NCBI GenBank assembly: GCA_949126835.1
Contig: OX421497.1
Coordinates: 48,115,818-48,179,817 of the forward strand
Direction of reading: 5' to 3'
DNA length: 64,000 nucleotides
From: Anisus vortex
Lineage: Eukaryota > Mollusca > Gastropoda > Planorbidae
Part shown: piece after piece, positions 33,185-44,700 of the stretch
Position numbering within the stretch: the first letter of the stretch is position 1
How the letters are laid out: every line of letters starts with the position of its first letter
Notes under the pieces: generated by a model
Seen by the model: only the letters and a program-made list of their open reading frames with translations
The model's database searches: none
Told to the model about the DNA's origin: nothing
Position numbers and translations under genes: made by a program

Positions 33185-35491
33185 GGGGACGTCCATTAAT
33201 TACGTCAACAATTTTTTGGCGATTTTTACCCCCCCTCCCCCTTGTCAACAACTGTCAAACTTTCAGAGACCCCCCCTATATAATTACGTCAACAATTCGT
33301 TACCCCCCCCCCTATAACAAGTAAAAAAAAATTAAACGCTGGCTTTTATGTTTAAAATAGATTTAAAACGGAAAGGTCTAGATCTTTACTATAATTAATT
33401 GTAATACATTTTAAAACTTGTTTTAAGGATTTTATATTGACTAGATAGAACCCTCATAGGCGTTTGCCACGAAAGGGGTGTAACATGCTTACTATCCCCC
33501 ATCGCCCCTCCCAATTTGTTTTTCCAATCCGAGGATTTTAACAATATTTCTTTACTTTTTATTTACTAATGTTCTTTTCATATAGAAATATTGAATACTT
33601 TCTGATTGTACGTTTCACTAATGAGCTTTTAGTGCAATGTTAATTGTTAAATAGCTTAGGGGGGGGGGGAATTGTGCACCAGTTGTAAATTAACCTGCTA
33701 TTTTAACCATATGCTCACTATTCCTTCTTGCATTATTGCCCCCCTCCCCCCATACATTATATGATTATATACACAGTAGTTGGCTTCCTTGCCCCTACCG
33801 CTCCTACCTTGCACTATTTGCCACCCACACCTTGCAATCTGGCTACGCCACTATAGGCCTACTAATACATTTTTATCTCATAAATTATTTTTTTACAAAA
33901 TTAGAAATTAAAACAAAAAAATTACTATAATTAGCCTAATCACCAAATTTTAATGTTTCACCCATTATAACGTGTCAGCAAAAATATATTAGTTTATATA
34001 TCAGAATTAGGGATGTTAAAAGGTAGGCTAAGTATTTCGGACTTCATGGGCCACGAATTATTTTTCTGAAGGAAATATTTTTAAATAACCATGTTGGATT
34101 CACACAATACACTTCATTCAATGCAATTCAAACATAGTCTCAGAGAGGGCCTATTGTTGTTTTTAGTTCTATTGCCAATCCCAGCTATCGCTTACATGGT
34201 ATATATAACGAACGCCAGTCTCTGGCGCCTAATTTCACTTATGTACCTATGAGCCCCAAAGCAGGCGAAGTGTGTAAACCGCCGATACGTTCCCATTAAG
34301 AATACACCAGCGAGCGAACGCATGGGGGAGAGCTCCCGCAGCGGGTCAGGACAGAGCTTAGCTCAATGCTAAACGTTACGCCATGGACACAAGACGGGCT
34401 CGTCCGATTTTTTTTGGAGACCTTTTAACTTGGTTCCCCGAGTCTGACCAGTGAGCAAATGCATGGGACAAGCGGTCGCCGAGATACTTCCACTCCCATC
34501 TCTGTAAGTGACGGAGAGAGGCGTGGTATCCCGAGCTGCAAGTCTGGAGATTAATCGGCTTGTTCTGTTCTTCCATGCGGAAAGGTATACAAAACGTCCT
34601 GTAAAGACGGCTGCTTTCAAAGGTGGCATTGAGGGGATGACATCTCCGTGTCAGACAAAATCCGCTCGGCCAACACACCGTCAGCCCACTTACAGGAATA
34701 AGAGGCAAGCCATGGATGGCTCGAGCAAATGTACGTTCGTAAAAGGGGAATCCGAACAGAGCAAGCCGACCCAACAAGCGACGGCCTTGTAGGACAACGC
34801 CTGCCTACTCATATCTTTCCATGTCTGAGTGGATGGCCTGCTAACGCTGATCCAAACATGGTTTCAAGGGTTGGAACTTTGAAAAGACTCAACCATGGGC
34901 GTTGAATTAAAGCAGTCGACTCTCGGACGGTGTTCATAGTCCTTTCAGGACTCAAAAACAGAACGGCGTCTAATTTAGATGTAGGCCTACTGAGCGGTAA
35001 AAAACTGGGTTTCTGTTTCTGAACGTACTCTGCAGAATGTTTGTTGGTGTGTTTATGTTCTTTTGATATTTTAGTCACAATGGCTCGCTAGACTACAGCG
35101 AAGGTGACGTTTTTTACAATTGGTCGGTCATTTTGCCGTGCTATATATAACAATTGCATTAGTTTCCACTTTCCACTCATACATACAAACTAACAAGATG
35201 AACACAAAAAGGACATGTCAAATGTAGCGTCCGTAATTTTAATTAATATATTTGTATTAACGTAAAACCATGTTTGTATATTATGTCTGCTATGTAAGTG
35301 GCACATGACAAATGTAGCCTAGAATTTTGTAATAAATTTGTATCATTATAAAAAAAGTAAAAAGTAAAAAAGTAACATTGTTGACGTCAACTTTTCTTGA
35401 CCTCCCCCCCTCCCCCTTGTCAACAATTGTCAAACTTTTTCAGACCCCCCCCCTCCCCCCTATTTTGTTGACGTAATTAATGGACATCCCC
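33185..35491. mobile_element. TTA-flanked TIR DNA element, 2.3 kb
   Basis: Starts GGGGACGTCCATTAATTACG and ends CGTAATTAATGGACATCCCC. TTA flanks both sides (33182-33184 and 35492-35494). C-run tracts (CCCCCCTCCCCC) lie inside each end. The body is homologous, in reverse, to 60831-63284. It carries a separate 729-bp insert. No transposase frame. Confidence 0.82.
34236..34964. other. 729-bp GC-richer insert of unknown origin
   Basis: Absent from the sister element near 61.8 kb. Flanked by GGCGCCTAATTT (34224-34235) and GGCGTCTAATTT (34965-34976), a 12-bp direct repeat with one mismatch. It is visibly richer in G+C than its surroundings. Three overlapping small open frames (34376-34777 minus, 34508-34792 plus, 34809-35078 minus) show no family I know. 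It has no inverted ends and no poly(A). It may be a retroposed RNA or captured gene piece. Confidence 0.6.
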
Positions 35492-35499
35492 TTATAGCA

Positions 35500-35609
35500 C
35501 ATCGGGAAAAGTAAATCTTATTTATAACGTAGATTGCTGTGTAAAATCCCAGGTACTAATTAAGTTAAAATTAGAACATCGGACTTTTCCGAAATAAAAT
35601 CACGAGAAT
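35500..35609 (+). CDS. Possible first exon (5' UTR plus AT of a split start) of the ubiquitin-like gene
   Basis: Sequence ending CACGAGAAT is followed at 35610 by the strong donor GTAAGTATT. The next exon at 37059 begins with G and needs two bases to complete a codon, so joining gives ATG exactly at the junction. The left boundary is not known; 35500 is only the end of the neighbouring transposon. Many GTAAG sites exist, so this is a proposal. Confidence 0.3.
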
Positions 35610-36024
35610 GTAAGTATTGTAAGTTGATTTAGGCCGCTACGTCAAATTATTATTATAAAGTATTATTTTACTAACATAACATATTCGATGAATAGATGAC
35701 GTTTAAATTAATAAATAATTAACCTATTGACCTATATATGATATCAGACTAATATAGACCATGTTTATTTGTAAAATAATTACCGACAGCAGCAGTTGAA
35801 TTAAAAGTACCGGTAAGCTTAGAGTCGGCTTAGACTCTTAGACCTAATACTCACTTTAATAGTAGGCCTAACCTAATACTGCATAGATCTAGTCTAATAG
35901 TAATCATGTGCATAAAGGACTCAAGAAAGTATTTACATGGGATATAGCTCTAGACAGCTGGGTCTGTGTTATATACTTTATATAGGAATATAGGCCTATA
36001 TTAATTTATCTGACTGTTTCCAAA

Positions 36025-36344
36025 GACTATAATAAGATAGACCGCTTGCACTATTTGCACTATTTTTAGAGCTTATATGTTCTTTTTTTCCCGTGCGCAT
36101 CCAATAACGCTCTCTTAAATAAATTCTACTCTCCTACGTTTACCTAAATGTTTCCGCTGAATTTAACTTTCGATTCTAATTTTAATTTTTCATTGAGAAA
36201 ATCATAGCGATTAAAAAAACGGAAGTGTAGGCTACAATACAATAGTCAATAGGGAATCGGGAATTCCGAAAAGAAGTCATTTTAAATAGTCATCAAATAG
36301 CAGAATTATTAAAGCAAGCGGTTCATCTTATTAGGCCTATAGTC
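36025..36344. mobile_element. MITE (ACTATAATAAGAT family)
   Basis: Left end GACTATAATAAGATAGACCG and right end GCGGTTCATCTTATTA plus TATAGTC are inverted. The body has CCGTGCGCATCCAATAACGC and GAAAATCATAGCGA shared with other copies. Confidence 0.75.
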
Positions 36345-36508
36345 TTTGTTGTTTCTAATGACAAAACTAGTAAAATCAAGAAAACAAGGAATTTTTGCCA
36401 ATCATTGGAAGCGTTCTTGGAAATAGCCTAGATGTAGGCCTATAGGTCAACGAGTTTTATTAGAACGCTTCTATCCATGCTATTAAATTTGTAGCATGCT
36501 ATCTATTG

Positions 36509-36853
36509 CAGGGGTCGGGAACCTTTTTGTATGAGAGAGCCATGGACACCACATATTTTGAAAAGAAATTTTATAAGAGCCAAACATTATGTTTAAAACT
36601 AAAAATTTCAAGTAAATGTGTGCATTTTTAAAAATTTCAACACTAAAAATACCATAATTAGGCCTATGTCTCTGAATTATTTTTAATAACATTGTTATGC
36701 TGTTGCTAATCAATATTGATATGCAATTAACATGTAGATCAAAGGAGTCCAAAGAAACATTTATTTTTTTTACAATTGAACATTTGTCTGCGAGCCAGAT
36801 GCAGCCATCAAAAGAGCCACCACTGGCTCGCGAGCCATGGGCTCCGACCCCTG
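36509..36853. mobile_element. hAT-type MITE, 345 bp (second copy)
   Basis: Ends CAGGGGTCGGGAACC and GGGCTCCGACCCCTG. Flanks ATCTATTG and GTCTATTG make an 8-bp target duplication with one mismatch. The same family is at 25467-25816. Confidence 0.85.
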
Positions 36854-37058
36854 GTCTATTGAATAGACTAATTTTTTTTAGATTATACTAATTAGGCTAC
36901 TACTTTTATTTATACTTTAAACAATTTATTTATAGGATATATTGAATGACCTATTATTATTATATAGAATCTAGACGATTACTCAATTATATAGGCCTAG
37001 GCCTAGTCTACTAATAGGCCTATAAGGCTGCTATTAGATATCTACAATTTCTATACAG

Positions 37059-37194
37059 GAATTATGGACAAAATGGTAATGTCAAAGTGGAAATTATATT
37101 TGAGAGACCTGTATACAAGACAATGTCCATTTATAAAATGGAGTTACCAGCGTCCTTGACCATCAATGAGCTCAAACAGCTAATTTTTCACAAG
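37059..37194 (+). CDS. Ubiquitin-like gene, penultimate exon
   Basis: 136 nt; one base completes the previous codon, then 45 codons. The end of this exon and its donor (CAGCTAATTTTTCACAAG then GTAGCTATAATAGAC) are repeated downstream, at about 37241-37277, as a partial tandem copy. Confidence 0.75.
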
Positions 37195-39704
37195 GTAGCT
37201 ATAATAGACTAAATTTTCCTTTTTTTTTTCTGGCTAGACGCAGCTAATTTTTCACAAGGTAGCTATAATAGACTAAAATGTAACTTATTTTTCTGGCTAG
37301 AAGTAAAGGCGACTGGGCATTGTGCTGGCCACACACCCACTAGTATGACGTGGCCACAGAAACTGGAGGTTTGTTTTTGGCAGGTTATTATGCCGCAAGC
37401 GAGCCATGACAGTTTGCGCCGTTTAATTGTTACCTTAATGTTTTCTTGAGGGCCTGCAATTGAGGATGTTCTGTCCCAGACATACTCATTAGTCCAATTT
37501 TCTACGTAGGATATTTGAAGTATTTTTCTCATGCATTTATTTTCGAATGCCTGTAACTTGTTTTCAGTTACTGATATCAGCGTCCAGGTCTCACATCCAT
37601 ACAGAACAATAGTTCTGACAAGGGCTCTGAAAAGCCTGGCCTTTAATGGGAGACCAATGCTTTTGCCGGTCCAGATTCTGTTTAGGCGAGCCATTGCCGC
37701 CGATCCTTGCTCGAATTTATGACTTCCGTCTACGGATATGATTGCTTTTAGATATTTGAAATTCATTACTTATTCCAGTTGTTGATTCATTATGATGTGA
37801 TGGGAGGCAGATTGGCCAGTGTAAAAGGCGAGGCTACTTAAAATATTATAATACGACGACTTCTAATATTTTTTAGATCACAGTGTTTTTCATTCAGTAA
37901 AAATATACACAACTTTTGTACAGGTAACATAACTATAAATATACACAACTTTTGTACAGGTAACAAAACTATAAATATACACAACTTTTGTACAGGTAAC
38001 ATAACTATAAATATACACAACTTTTGTGCAGGTAACATAACTATAAATATACACAACTTTTGTACAGGTAACATAACTATAAATATACACAACTTTTGTA
38101 CAGGTAACATAACTATAAATATACACAACTTTTGTACAGGTAACATAACTATAAATATACACAACTTTTGTACAGGTAACATAACTATAAATATACACAA
38201 CTTTTGTACAGGTAACATAACTGTAAATATACACAACTTTTGTACAGGTAACATAACTATAAATATACACAACTTTTGTACAGGTAACATAACCATAAAT
38301 ATACACAACTTTTGTACAGGTAACATAACTATAAATATACACAACTTTTGTACAGGTAACATAACTATAAATATACACAACTTTTGTACAGGTAACATAA
38401 CTATAAATATACACAACTTTTGTACAGGTAACATAACTATAAATATACACAACTTTTGTACAGGTAACATAACTATAAATATACACAACTTTTGTACAGG
38501 TAACATAACTATAAATATACACAACTTTTGTACAGGTAACATAACTATAAATATACACAACTTTTGTACAGGTAACATAACTATAAATATACACAACTTT
38601 TGTACAGGTAACATAACTATAAAAATACACAACTTTTGTACAGGTAACATAACTATAAATATACACAACTTTTGTACAGGTAACATAACTATAAATATAC
38701 ACAACTTTTGTACAGGTAACATAACTATAAATATACACAACTTTTGTACAGGTAACATAACTATAAATATACACAACTTTTGTACAGGTAACATAACTAT
38801 AAATATACACAACTTTTGTACAGGTAACATAACTATAAATATACACAACTTTTGTACAGGTAACATAACTATAAATATACACAACTTTTGTACAGGTAAC
38901 ATAACTATAAATATACACAACTTTTGTACAGGTAACATAACTATAAATATACACAATTTTGTACAGGTAACATAACTATAAATATACACAACTTTTGTAC
39001 AGGTAACATAACTATAAATATACACAACTTTTGTACAGGTAACATAACTATAAATATACACAACTTTTGTACAGGTAACATAACTATTTTAAAAGATCAA
39101 ATTTTTAAAGAAACATCTATTGCTTAAGGGGCGGGAGGGAACGTGGAAACCTTCGGAACGCGTGTCTAATTGTCTCGCAGAGCGATTTTCAATGGCATAC
39201 GGAACACGCCAAAAAGCCATGTCATGCCTCTTCTACAAAACATCGAGTGCTAGAACTGGATGACTTTTAGTATGTTGGCACGCTAAATGCATAAGAAATC
39301 CTACCGCGGCGCACAAAATTATCAAAAGGTTGCAGACCCTGTAAGGCAACAAATTCTATTTACGTTTTGCCACTCATAAAAAAGATAGTCTTTGAGAAAC
39401 TGTTTGTTCTTCACTCATAAAAAAGATAGTCTTTGAGAAGCTGTTTGTTCTTGCCTTTTGCACATTGCAATATAAATAATGTTTTGTATTCCTGTATTGT
39501 GTAATAAATTACTCCGTGTAGTATTCCTAAGTTAGAATCTAATCTCTACAATGGTCTATTGTTGTTTAGATAAAACAGTCAGCAGACGACCAACGATGGT
39601 ACTACAAAGGAATTATTTTACCAGACTCCTCAACTTTAGCAACAAATGGCGTCAGGGAAGGCGATAAAATATTGGTGAAAATAGTCAATGTTACTGCGCA
39701 ATGA
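37059..39704 (+). CDS. Small ubiquitin-like protein, last two coding exons
   Basis: Join 37059-37194 and 39570-39704; acceptors TATACAG and TGTTTAG, donor AAGGTAGCT; phase 0 at the junction. The product reads NYGQNGNVKVEIIFERP, then MELPASLTINELKQLIFHK, then QRWYYKGIILPDSSTLA and VREGDKILVKIVN, ending VTAQ. The pattern (beta hairpin, LTINELKQLI helix, WYYKGIILPDSSTL, GDKILVKI) is that of a ubiquitin-like fold. It lacks a C-terminal GG, so it is probably not a conjugated modifier. If the start is the split ATG, the protein is 90 residues; otherwise an upstream coding exon is missing. I do not recognise the exact family. Confidence 0.72.
37300..37372 (+). mobile_element. SINE 3' fragment
   Basis: Contains AGTAAAGGCGACTGGGC and GTGGCCACAGAAACTGG. 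It abuts the LINE relic on its right. Confidence 0.6.
37373..37766 (-). pseudogene. LINE reverse transcriptase C-terminal relic (family B)
   Basis: The minus frame reads MNFKYLKAIISVDGS, LFRALVRTIVLYGCETWTL, AFENKCMRKILQISY and SIAGPQENIKVTIKRRKL. LYGCETWTL is a hallmark of the RT tail of RTE/CFDP2-like elements. The frame here is open but is only the C-terminal piece of an element, so it is a truncated insertion inside the ubiquitin-like gene's intron. Confidence 0.82.
37901..39087. repeat. 36-bp minisatellite, about 33 units
   Basis: The unit AAATATACACAACTTTTGTA followed by CAGGTAACATAACTAT repeats with very few changes. Since 36 is a multiple of three, frames of 354 and 407 codons stay open on the minus strand; these are artefacts. 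It lies in the ubiquitin-like gene's last intron. Confidence 0.98.
39360..39460. repeat. Two-copy tandem repeat
   Basis: CACTCATAAAAAAGATAGTC and the following CTTTGAGAA block occur twice in a row shortly before the last ubiquitin-like exon. Confidence 0.8.
39570..39704 (+). CDS. Ubiquitin-like gene, last exon
   Basis: Acceptor TTGTTTAG. 44 codons and TGA at 39702-39704. Encodes the second half of the fold, including KGIILPDSSTL and REGDKILVKI. Confidence 0.75.
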   Translation: MKQSADDQRWYYKGIILPDSSTLATNGVREGDKILVKIVNVTAQ

Positions 39705-40477
39705 CTCACAGACTAATGCTACTGCGCAATGACTCACAAACTGACACACACTCAAAATGGACCCGTTTGCTGCTCGTCAATAATTGGAGATCATAACTTT
39801 TTTTCTCGTGTGTTTAGAAAATCAATAAGTAACAATAATCTTTTCTTTTCTTCATTCTCTGAAATGTAAAATTAAAATTGATTCTGATAGTGAATTCCCC
39901 CCCCCCCCCCCATTTTCCCCATGGCAGTGGCGTAATTTGCTTTCATGGGTAAAGGGTGCATGGGACGCCTGGGGTGGGGGGGGGGGACTTGGTTAACTAG
40001 CGCCTATTGAGAATGTTGGTTTCGATTTATTAGTAAGCTACGGTTAAATGGCGCCGGTATGGGTTTGGCGCCTATCCAAACCGATCCACCCTCCCCTCCT
40101 AGCTACGCTAATTGTGTGTGTGTTTAGCAATCAAATGAGAATAATAGCGAAAATATATTATTATGAATATCATTGATACTCATGTTCTTGTACCTTCAAA
40201 GATTTGATAATAGAGCCTGGAGCAAACTGACCCCGTCCGATTTTAATGACAAGTCCTGCAGCTTTAATGAATATGTTTTTTAAATGATTTTAGTTTGTTG
40301 CTGTTCAGGCAACCCATTTATTGCCATAATGCTACTCGGTTAAAAAAAAATTGATATGACTTAGTCCATCCATATTTATCTCTATATTATCTTTCTGAGT
40401 ATTTGATATGACTGCGTAAAATCCTATGAAGTAAATGAGAGTCTGCTGTTACATTTTTGACATATTGTAAAACCATA
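39705..40477. other. Downstream of ubiquitin-like gene, nothing certain
   Basis: Holds a poly(C) run near 39897-39912, a poly(G) run near 39974-39985 and a faint LINE family A piece near 40275-40345. No gene recognised. Confidence 0.35.
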
Positions 40478-40815
40478 TATATACTATATATAGTGTACAT
40501 AGTCGTAAGCCTATATTTAACTTACTAATGGGGCCTGATGTAGGCTTACAGTGTTACATAATATATATATATAGTGTACATAGTCGACTCGTAGGCCTAT
40601 ATTTAACTTACTAATGGGGCCTGATGTAGGCTTACAGTGTTACATAATATATATATATAGTGTACATAGTCGTAGGCCTATATTTAACTTACTAATGGGG
40701 CCTGATGTAGGCTTACAGTGTTACATAATATAATATATATATAGTGTACATAGTCGTAGGCCTATATTTAACTTACTAATGGGGCCTGATGTAGGCTTAC
40801 AGTGTTACATAATAT
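40478..40815. repeat. Four tandem units of about 80 bp
   Basis: The unit contains TATATAGTGTACATAGTCG, TAGGCCTATATTTAACTTAC and AATGGGGCCTGATGTAGGC. Confidence 0.92.
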
Positions 40816-40914
40816 ATCGATATTTTTTCTTCAATAACTTTTTTTTTTGGTTGAACCTTTTCATGTATGTTTCCGATTCTCGATTTGGTTATTCTTACCC
40901 TACACCCTACATAT

Positions 40915-41153
40915 TCCGTAGTCTGTTAGACCGTTGGGGCGCCACATAAGACATGTACACCAGCCTCCTCCATTCCTCCCGTCTCTCAGCCGTTCTCAAT
41001 TTTGTTATAATTTGATTACAATTCGATTACAATTTATCTCTGTCACCTGGGCTAGGGTAATTCCGTATTTCTGGTTGTATATTAAACGCGCTCTGAGCTT
41101 ACATTATGTTTGTTGGCAGCGCTATACAAATATTATTATTATTATTATTATTT
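40915..41153 (+). mobile_element. Retroposon end with ATT tail
   Basis: GACCGTTGGGGCGCCACATA leads to GGCAGCGCTATACAAATATT and an ATT repeat, a common SINE/LINE 3' end in marine invertebrates. Family not fixed. Confidence 0.55.
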
Positions 41154-41500
41154 GATTACAATTCTTGTTATTGTTTTTTCTCATTATAATATTATTTTAA
41201 TTTGATTTTGATTAGAGCTTTCTACATTGGCCGTTATTGACACACTCGTTCCTAATTTAAGAACATGTTTATATTTAACTTTTTTAATTGTTTGAAGTCT
41301 ATGAATGTTGTATGGAATAAAAATACAAACTAAGATAAAAAAAAAAAGGATCGAATCACTAGTAATGTTCACTATGTCATAAATAATGTGGAAGAATAAA
41401 TCAATTGTTGAAATACAACAAAAGAAATTATTGAAGCTCCAATGTTGCTTAACCACTAATCTAGTGTTTTTTTTGTTTGTTTATATAATAATTAACAAAA

Positions 41501-41779
41501 GACTATAATAAGATGGACCACTTGCTCTATTTTTAGAGCTTAAGTGTTGTATTTTACGTGCGCAGCCAATAACGCTGTCCTAAAAAAATCTAAACTTGCA
41601 TAAAGACTTCCGCTGTATACAACTTTCGATTTTATTCTTAATTTGCCTTTGAGAAAATAATAGGGAATTCCTAAACCGGAAGTATAGAGGACAGGGTGCG
41701 ATCGGAAATTCCAAAACAGAATGTTTCAAGTTATCAAATAGCAGAAACATCAAAGCAAGCGGTCCATCTTATTATAGTG
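41501..41779. mobile_element. MITE (ACTATAATAAGAT family), complete
   Basis: Inverted ends GACTATAATAAGATGGACCA and AGCGGTCCATCTTATTATAG. About 280 bp, no coding capacity. It is the reference copy for fragments at 32.8, 36.0, 50.5-51.8 and 60.6 kb. Confidence 0.85.
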
Positions 41780-41790
41780 TTTGTAATTAA

Positions 41791-44700
41791 TACTATCTTA
41801 ATTAGGTAGTTAGTCTACCTGTTTCTATCTTAATTAGGTAGTTAGTCTACCTGTTTCTATCTTAATTAGGTAGTTAGTCTACCTGTTATTATCCTAATTA
41901 GGTAGTTAGTCTACCTGTTTCTATATTAATTAGGTAGTTAGTCTACCTGTTTCTATCTTAATTAGGTAGTTAGTCTACCTGTTATTATCCTAATTAAGTA
42001 GTTAGTCTACCTGTTTCTATCTTAATTAGGTAGTTAGTCTACCTGTTATTATCCTAATTAGGTAGTTAGTCTACCTGTTTCTATATTAATTAGGTAGTTA
42101 GTCTACCTGTTTCTATCTTAATTAGGTAGTTAGTCTACCTGTTATTATCCTAATTAGGTAGTTAGTCTACCTGTTTCTATCTTAATTAGGTAGTTAGTCT
42201 ACCTGTTATTATCCTATTTAGGTAGTTAGTCTACCTGTTTCTATATTAATTAGGTAGTTAGTCTACCTGTTTCTATCTTAATTATGTAGTTAGTCTACCT
42301 GTTTCTATACTAATTAGGTAGTTAGTCTACCTGTTTCTATCTTAATTAGGTAGTTAGTCTACCTGTTTCTATCCTAATAAGCCAGTTAGTCTACCTGTTT
42401 CTATCTTAATTAGGTAGTTAGTCTACCTGTTATTATCCTAATTATGTAGTTAGTTTACCTGTTTCTATCTTAATTAGGTAGTTAGTCTACCTGTTATTGT
42501 CCTAATTAGGTAGTTAGTCTACCTGTTTCTATATTAATTAGGTAGTTAGTCTACCTGTTTCTATCTTAATAAGGTAGTTACTCTACCTGTTATTATCCTA
42601 ATTAGGTAGTTAGTCTACCTGTTTCTATCTTAATTAGGTAGTTAGTCTACCTGTTATTATCCTAATAAGGTAGTTAGTCTACCTGTTTCTATATTAATTA
42701 GGTAGTTAGTCTACCTGTTTCTGTCTTAATTAGGTAGTTAGTCTACCTGTTATTATCCTAATTAGGTAGTTAGTCTACCTGTTTCTATCTTAATTAGGTA
42801 GTTAGTCTACCTGTTATTATCCTATTTAGGTAGTTAGTCTACCTGTTTCTATATTAATTAGGTAGTTAGTCTACCTGTTTCTATCTTAATTATGTAGTTA
42901 GTATACCTGTTTCTATACTAATTAGGTAGTTAGTCTACCTGGTTCTATCTTAATTAGGTAGTTAGTCTACCTGTTTCTATCCTAATAAGCCAGTTAGTCT
43001 ACCTGTTTCTATCTTAATTAGGTAGTTAGTCTACCTGTTATTATCCTAATTAAGTAGTTAGTCTACCTGTTATTATCCTAATTAGGTAGTTAGTCTACCT
43101 GTTTCTATATTAATTAGGTAGTTAGTCTACCTGTTTCTATCTTAATTAGGTAGTTAGTCTACCTGTTATTATCCTAATTAAGTAGTTAGTCTATCTGTTT
43201 CTATCTTAATTAGGTAGTTAGTCTACCTGTTATTATCCTAATTAGGTAGTTAGTCTACCTGTTTCTATATTAATTAGGTAGTTAGTCTACCTGTTTCTTT
43301 TTTAATTAGGTAATTAGTCTACCTGTTATTATCCTAATTAGGTAGTTAGTCTACCTGTTTCTATCTTAATTAGGTAGTTAGTCTACCTGTTATTATCCTA
43401 TTTAGGTAGTTAGTCTACCTGTTTCTATATTAATTAGGTAGTTAGTCTACCTGTTTCTATCTTAATTATGTAGTTAGTCTACCTGTTTCTATACTAATTA
43501 GGTAGTTAGTCTACCTGTTTCTATCTTAATTAGGTAGTTAGTCTACCTGTTTCTATCCTAATAAGCCAGTTAGTCTACCTGTTTCTATCTTAATTAGGTA
43601 GTTAGTCTACCTGTTATTATCCTAATTATGTAGTTAGTTTACCTGTTTCTATCTTAATTAGGTAGTTAGTCTACCTGTTATTGTCCTAATTAGGTAGTTA
43701 GTCTACCTGTTTCTATATTAATTAGGTAGTTAGTCTACCTGTTTCTATCTTAATAAGGTAGTTACTCTACCTGTTATTATCCTAATTAGGTAGTTAGTCT
43801 ACCTGTTTCTATCTTAATTAGGTAGTTAGTCTACCTGTTATTATCCTAATTAGGTAGTTAGTCTACCTGTTTCTATCTTAATTAGGTAGTTAGTCTACCT
43901 GTTATTATCCTAATTAGGTAGTTAGTCTACCTGTTTCTATATTAATTAGGTAGTTAGTCTACCTGTTTCTGTCTTAATTAGGTAGTTAGTCTACCTGTTA
44001 TTATCCTAATTAGGTAGTTAGTCTACCTGTTTCTATCTTAATTAGGTAGTTAGTCTACCTGTTATTATCCTATTTAGGTAGTTAGTCTACCTGTTTCTAT
44101 ATTAATTAGGTAGTTAGTCTACCTGTTTCTATCTTAATTATGTAGTTAGTATACCTGTTTCTATACTAATTAGGTAGTTAGTCTACCTGGTTCTATCTTA
44201 ATTAGGTAGTTAGTCTACCTGTTTCTATCCTAATAAGCCAGTTAGTCTACCTGTTTCTATCTTAATTAGGTAGTTAGTCTACCTGTTATTATCCTAATTA
44301 AGTAGTTAGTCTACCTGTTTCTATCTTAATTAGGTAGTTAGTCTACCTGTTATTATCCTAATTAGGTAGTTAGTCTACCTGTTTCTATATTAATTAGGTA
44401 GTTAGTCTACCTGTTTCTATCTTAATTAGGTAGTTAGTCTACCTGTTATTATCCTAATTAAGTAGTTAGTCTATCTGTTTCTATCTTAATTAGGTAGTTA
44501 GTCTACCTGTTATTATCCTAATTAGGTAGTTAGTCTACCTGTTTCTATATTAATTAGGTAGTTAGTCTACCTGTTTCTTTTTTAATTAGGTAATTAGTCT
44601 ACCTGTTATTATCCTAATTAGGTAGTTAGTCTACCTGTTTCTATCTTAATTAGGTAGTTAGTCTACCTGTTATTATCCTATTTAGGTAGTTAGTCTACCT

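Noticed and set aside
34236..34964. Ribosomal RNA fragment
   Set aside because: GC-rich look suggested it, but no stretch matched the 18S or 28S motifs I could recall; left as unknown.
37838..39061. 407- and 354-codon open frames, minus strand
   Set aside because: Pure 36-bp minisatellite; the length divides by three and the unit lacks stops, so several frames stay open.
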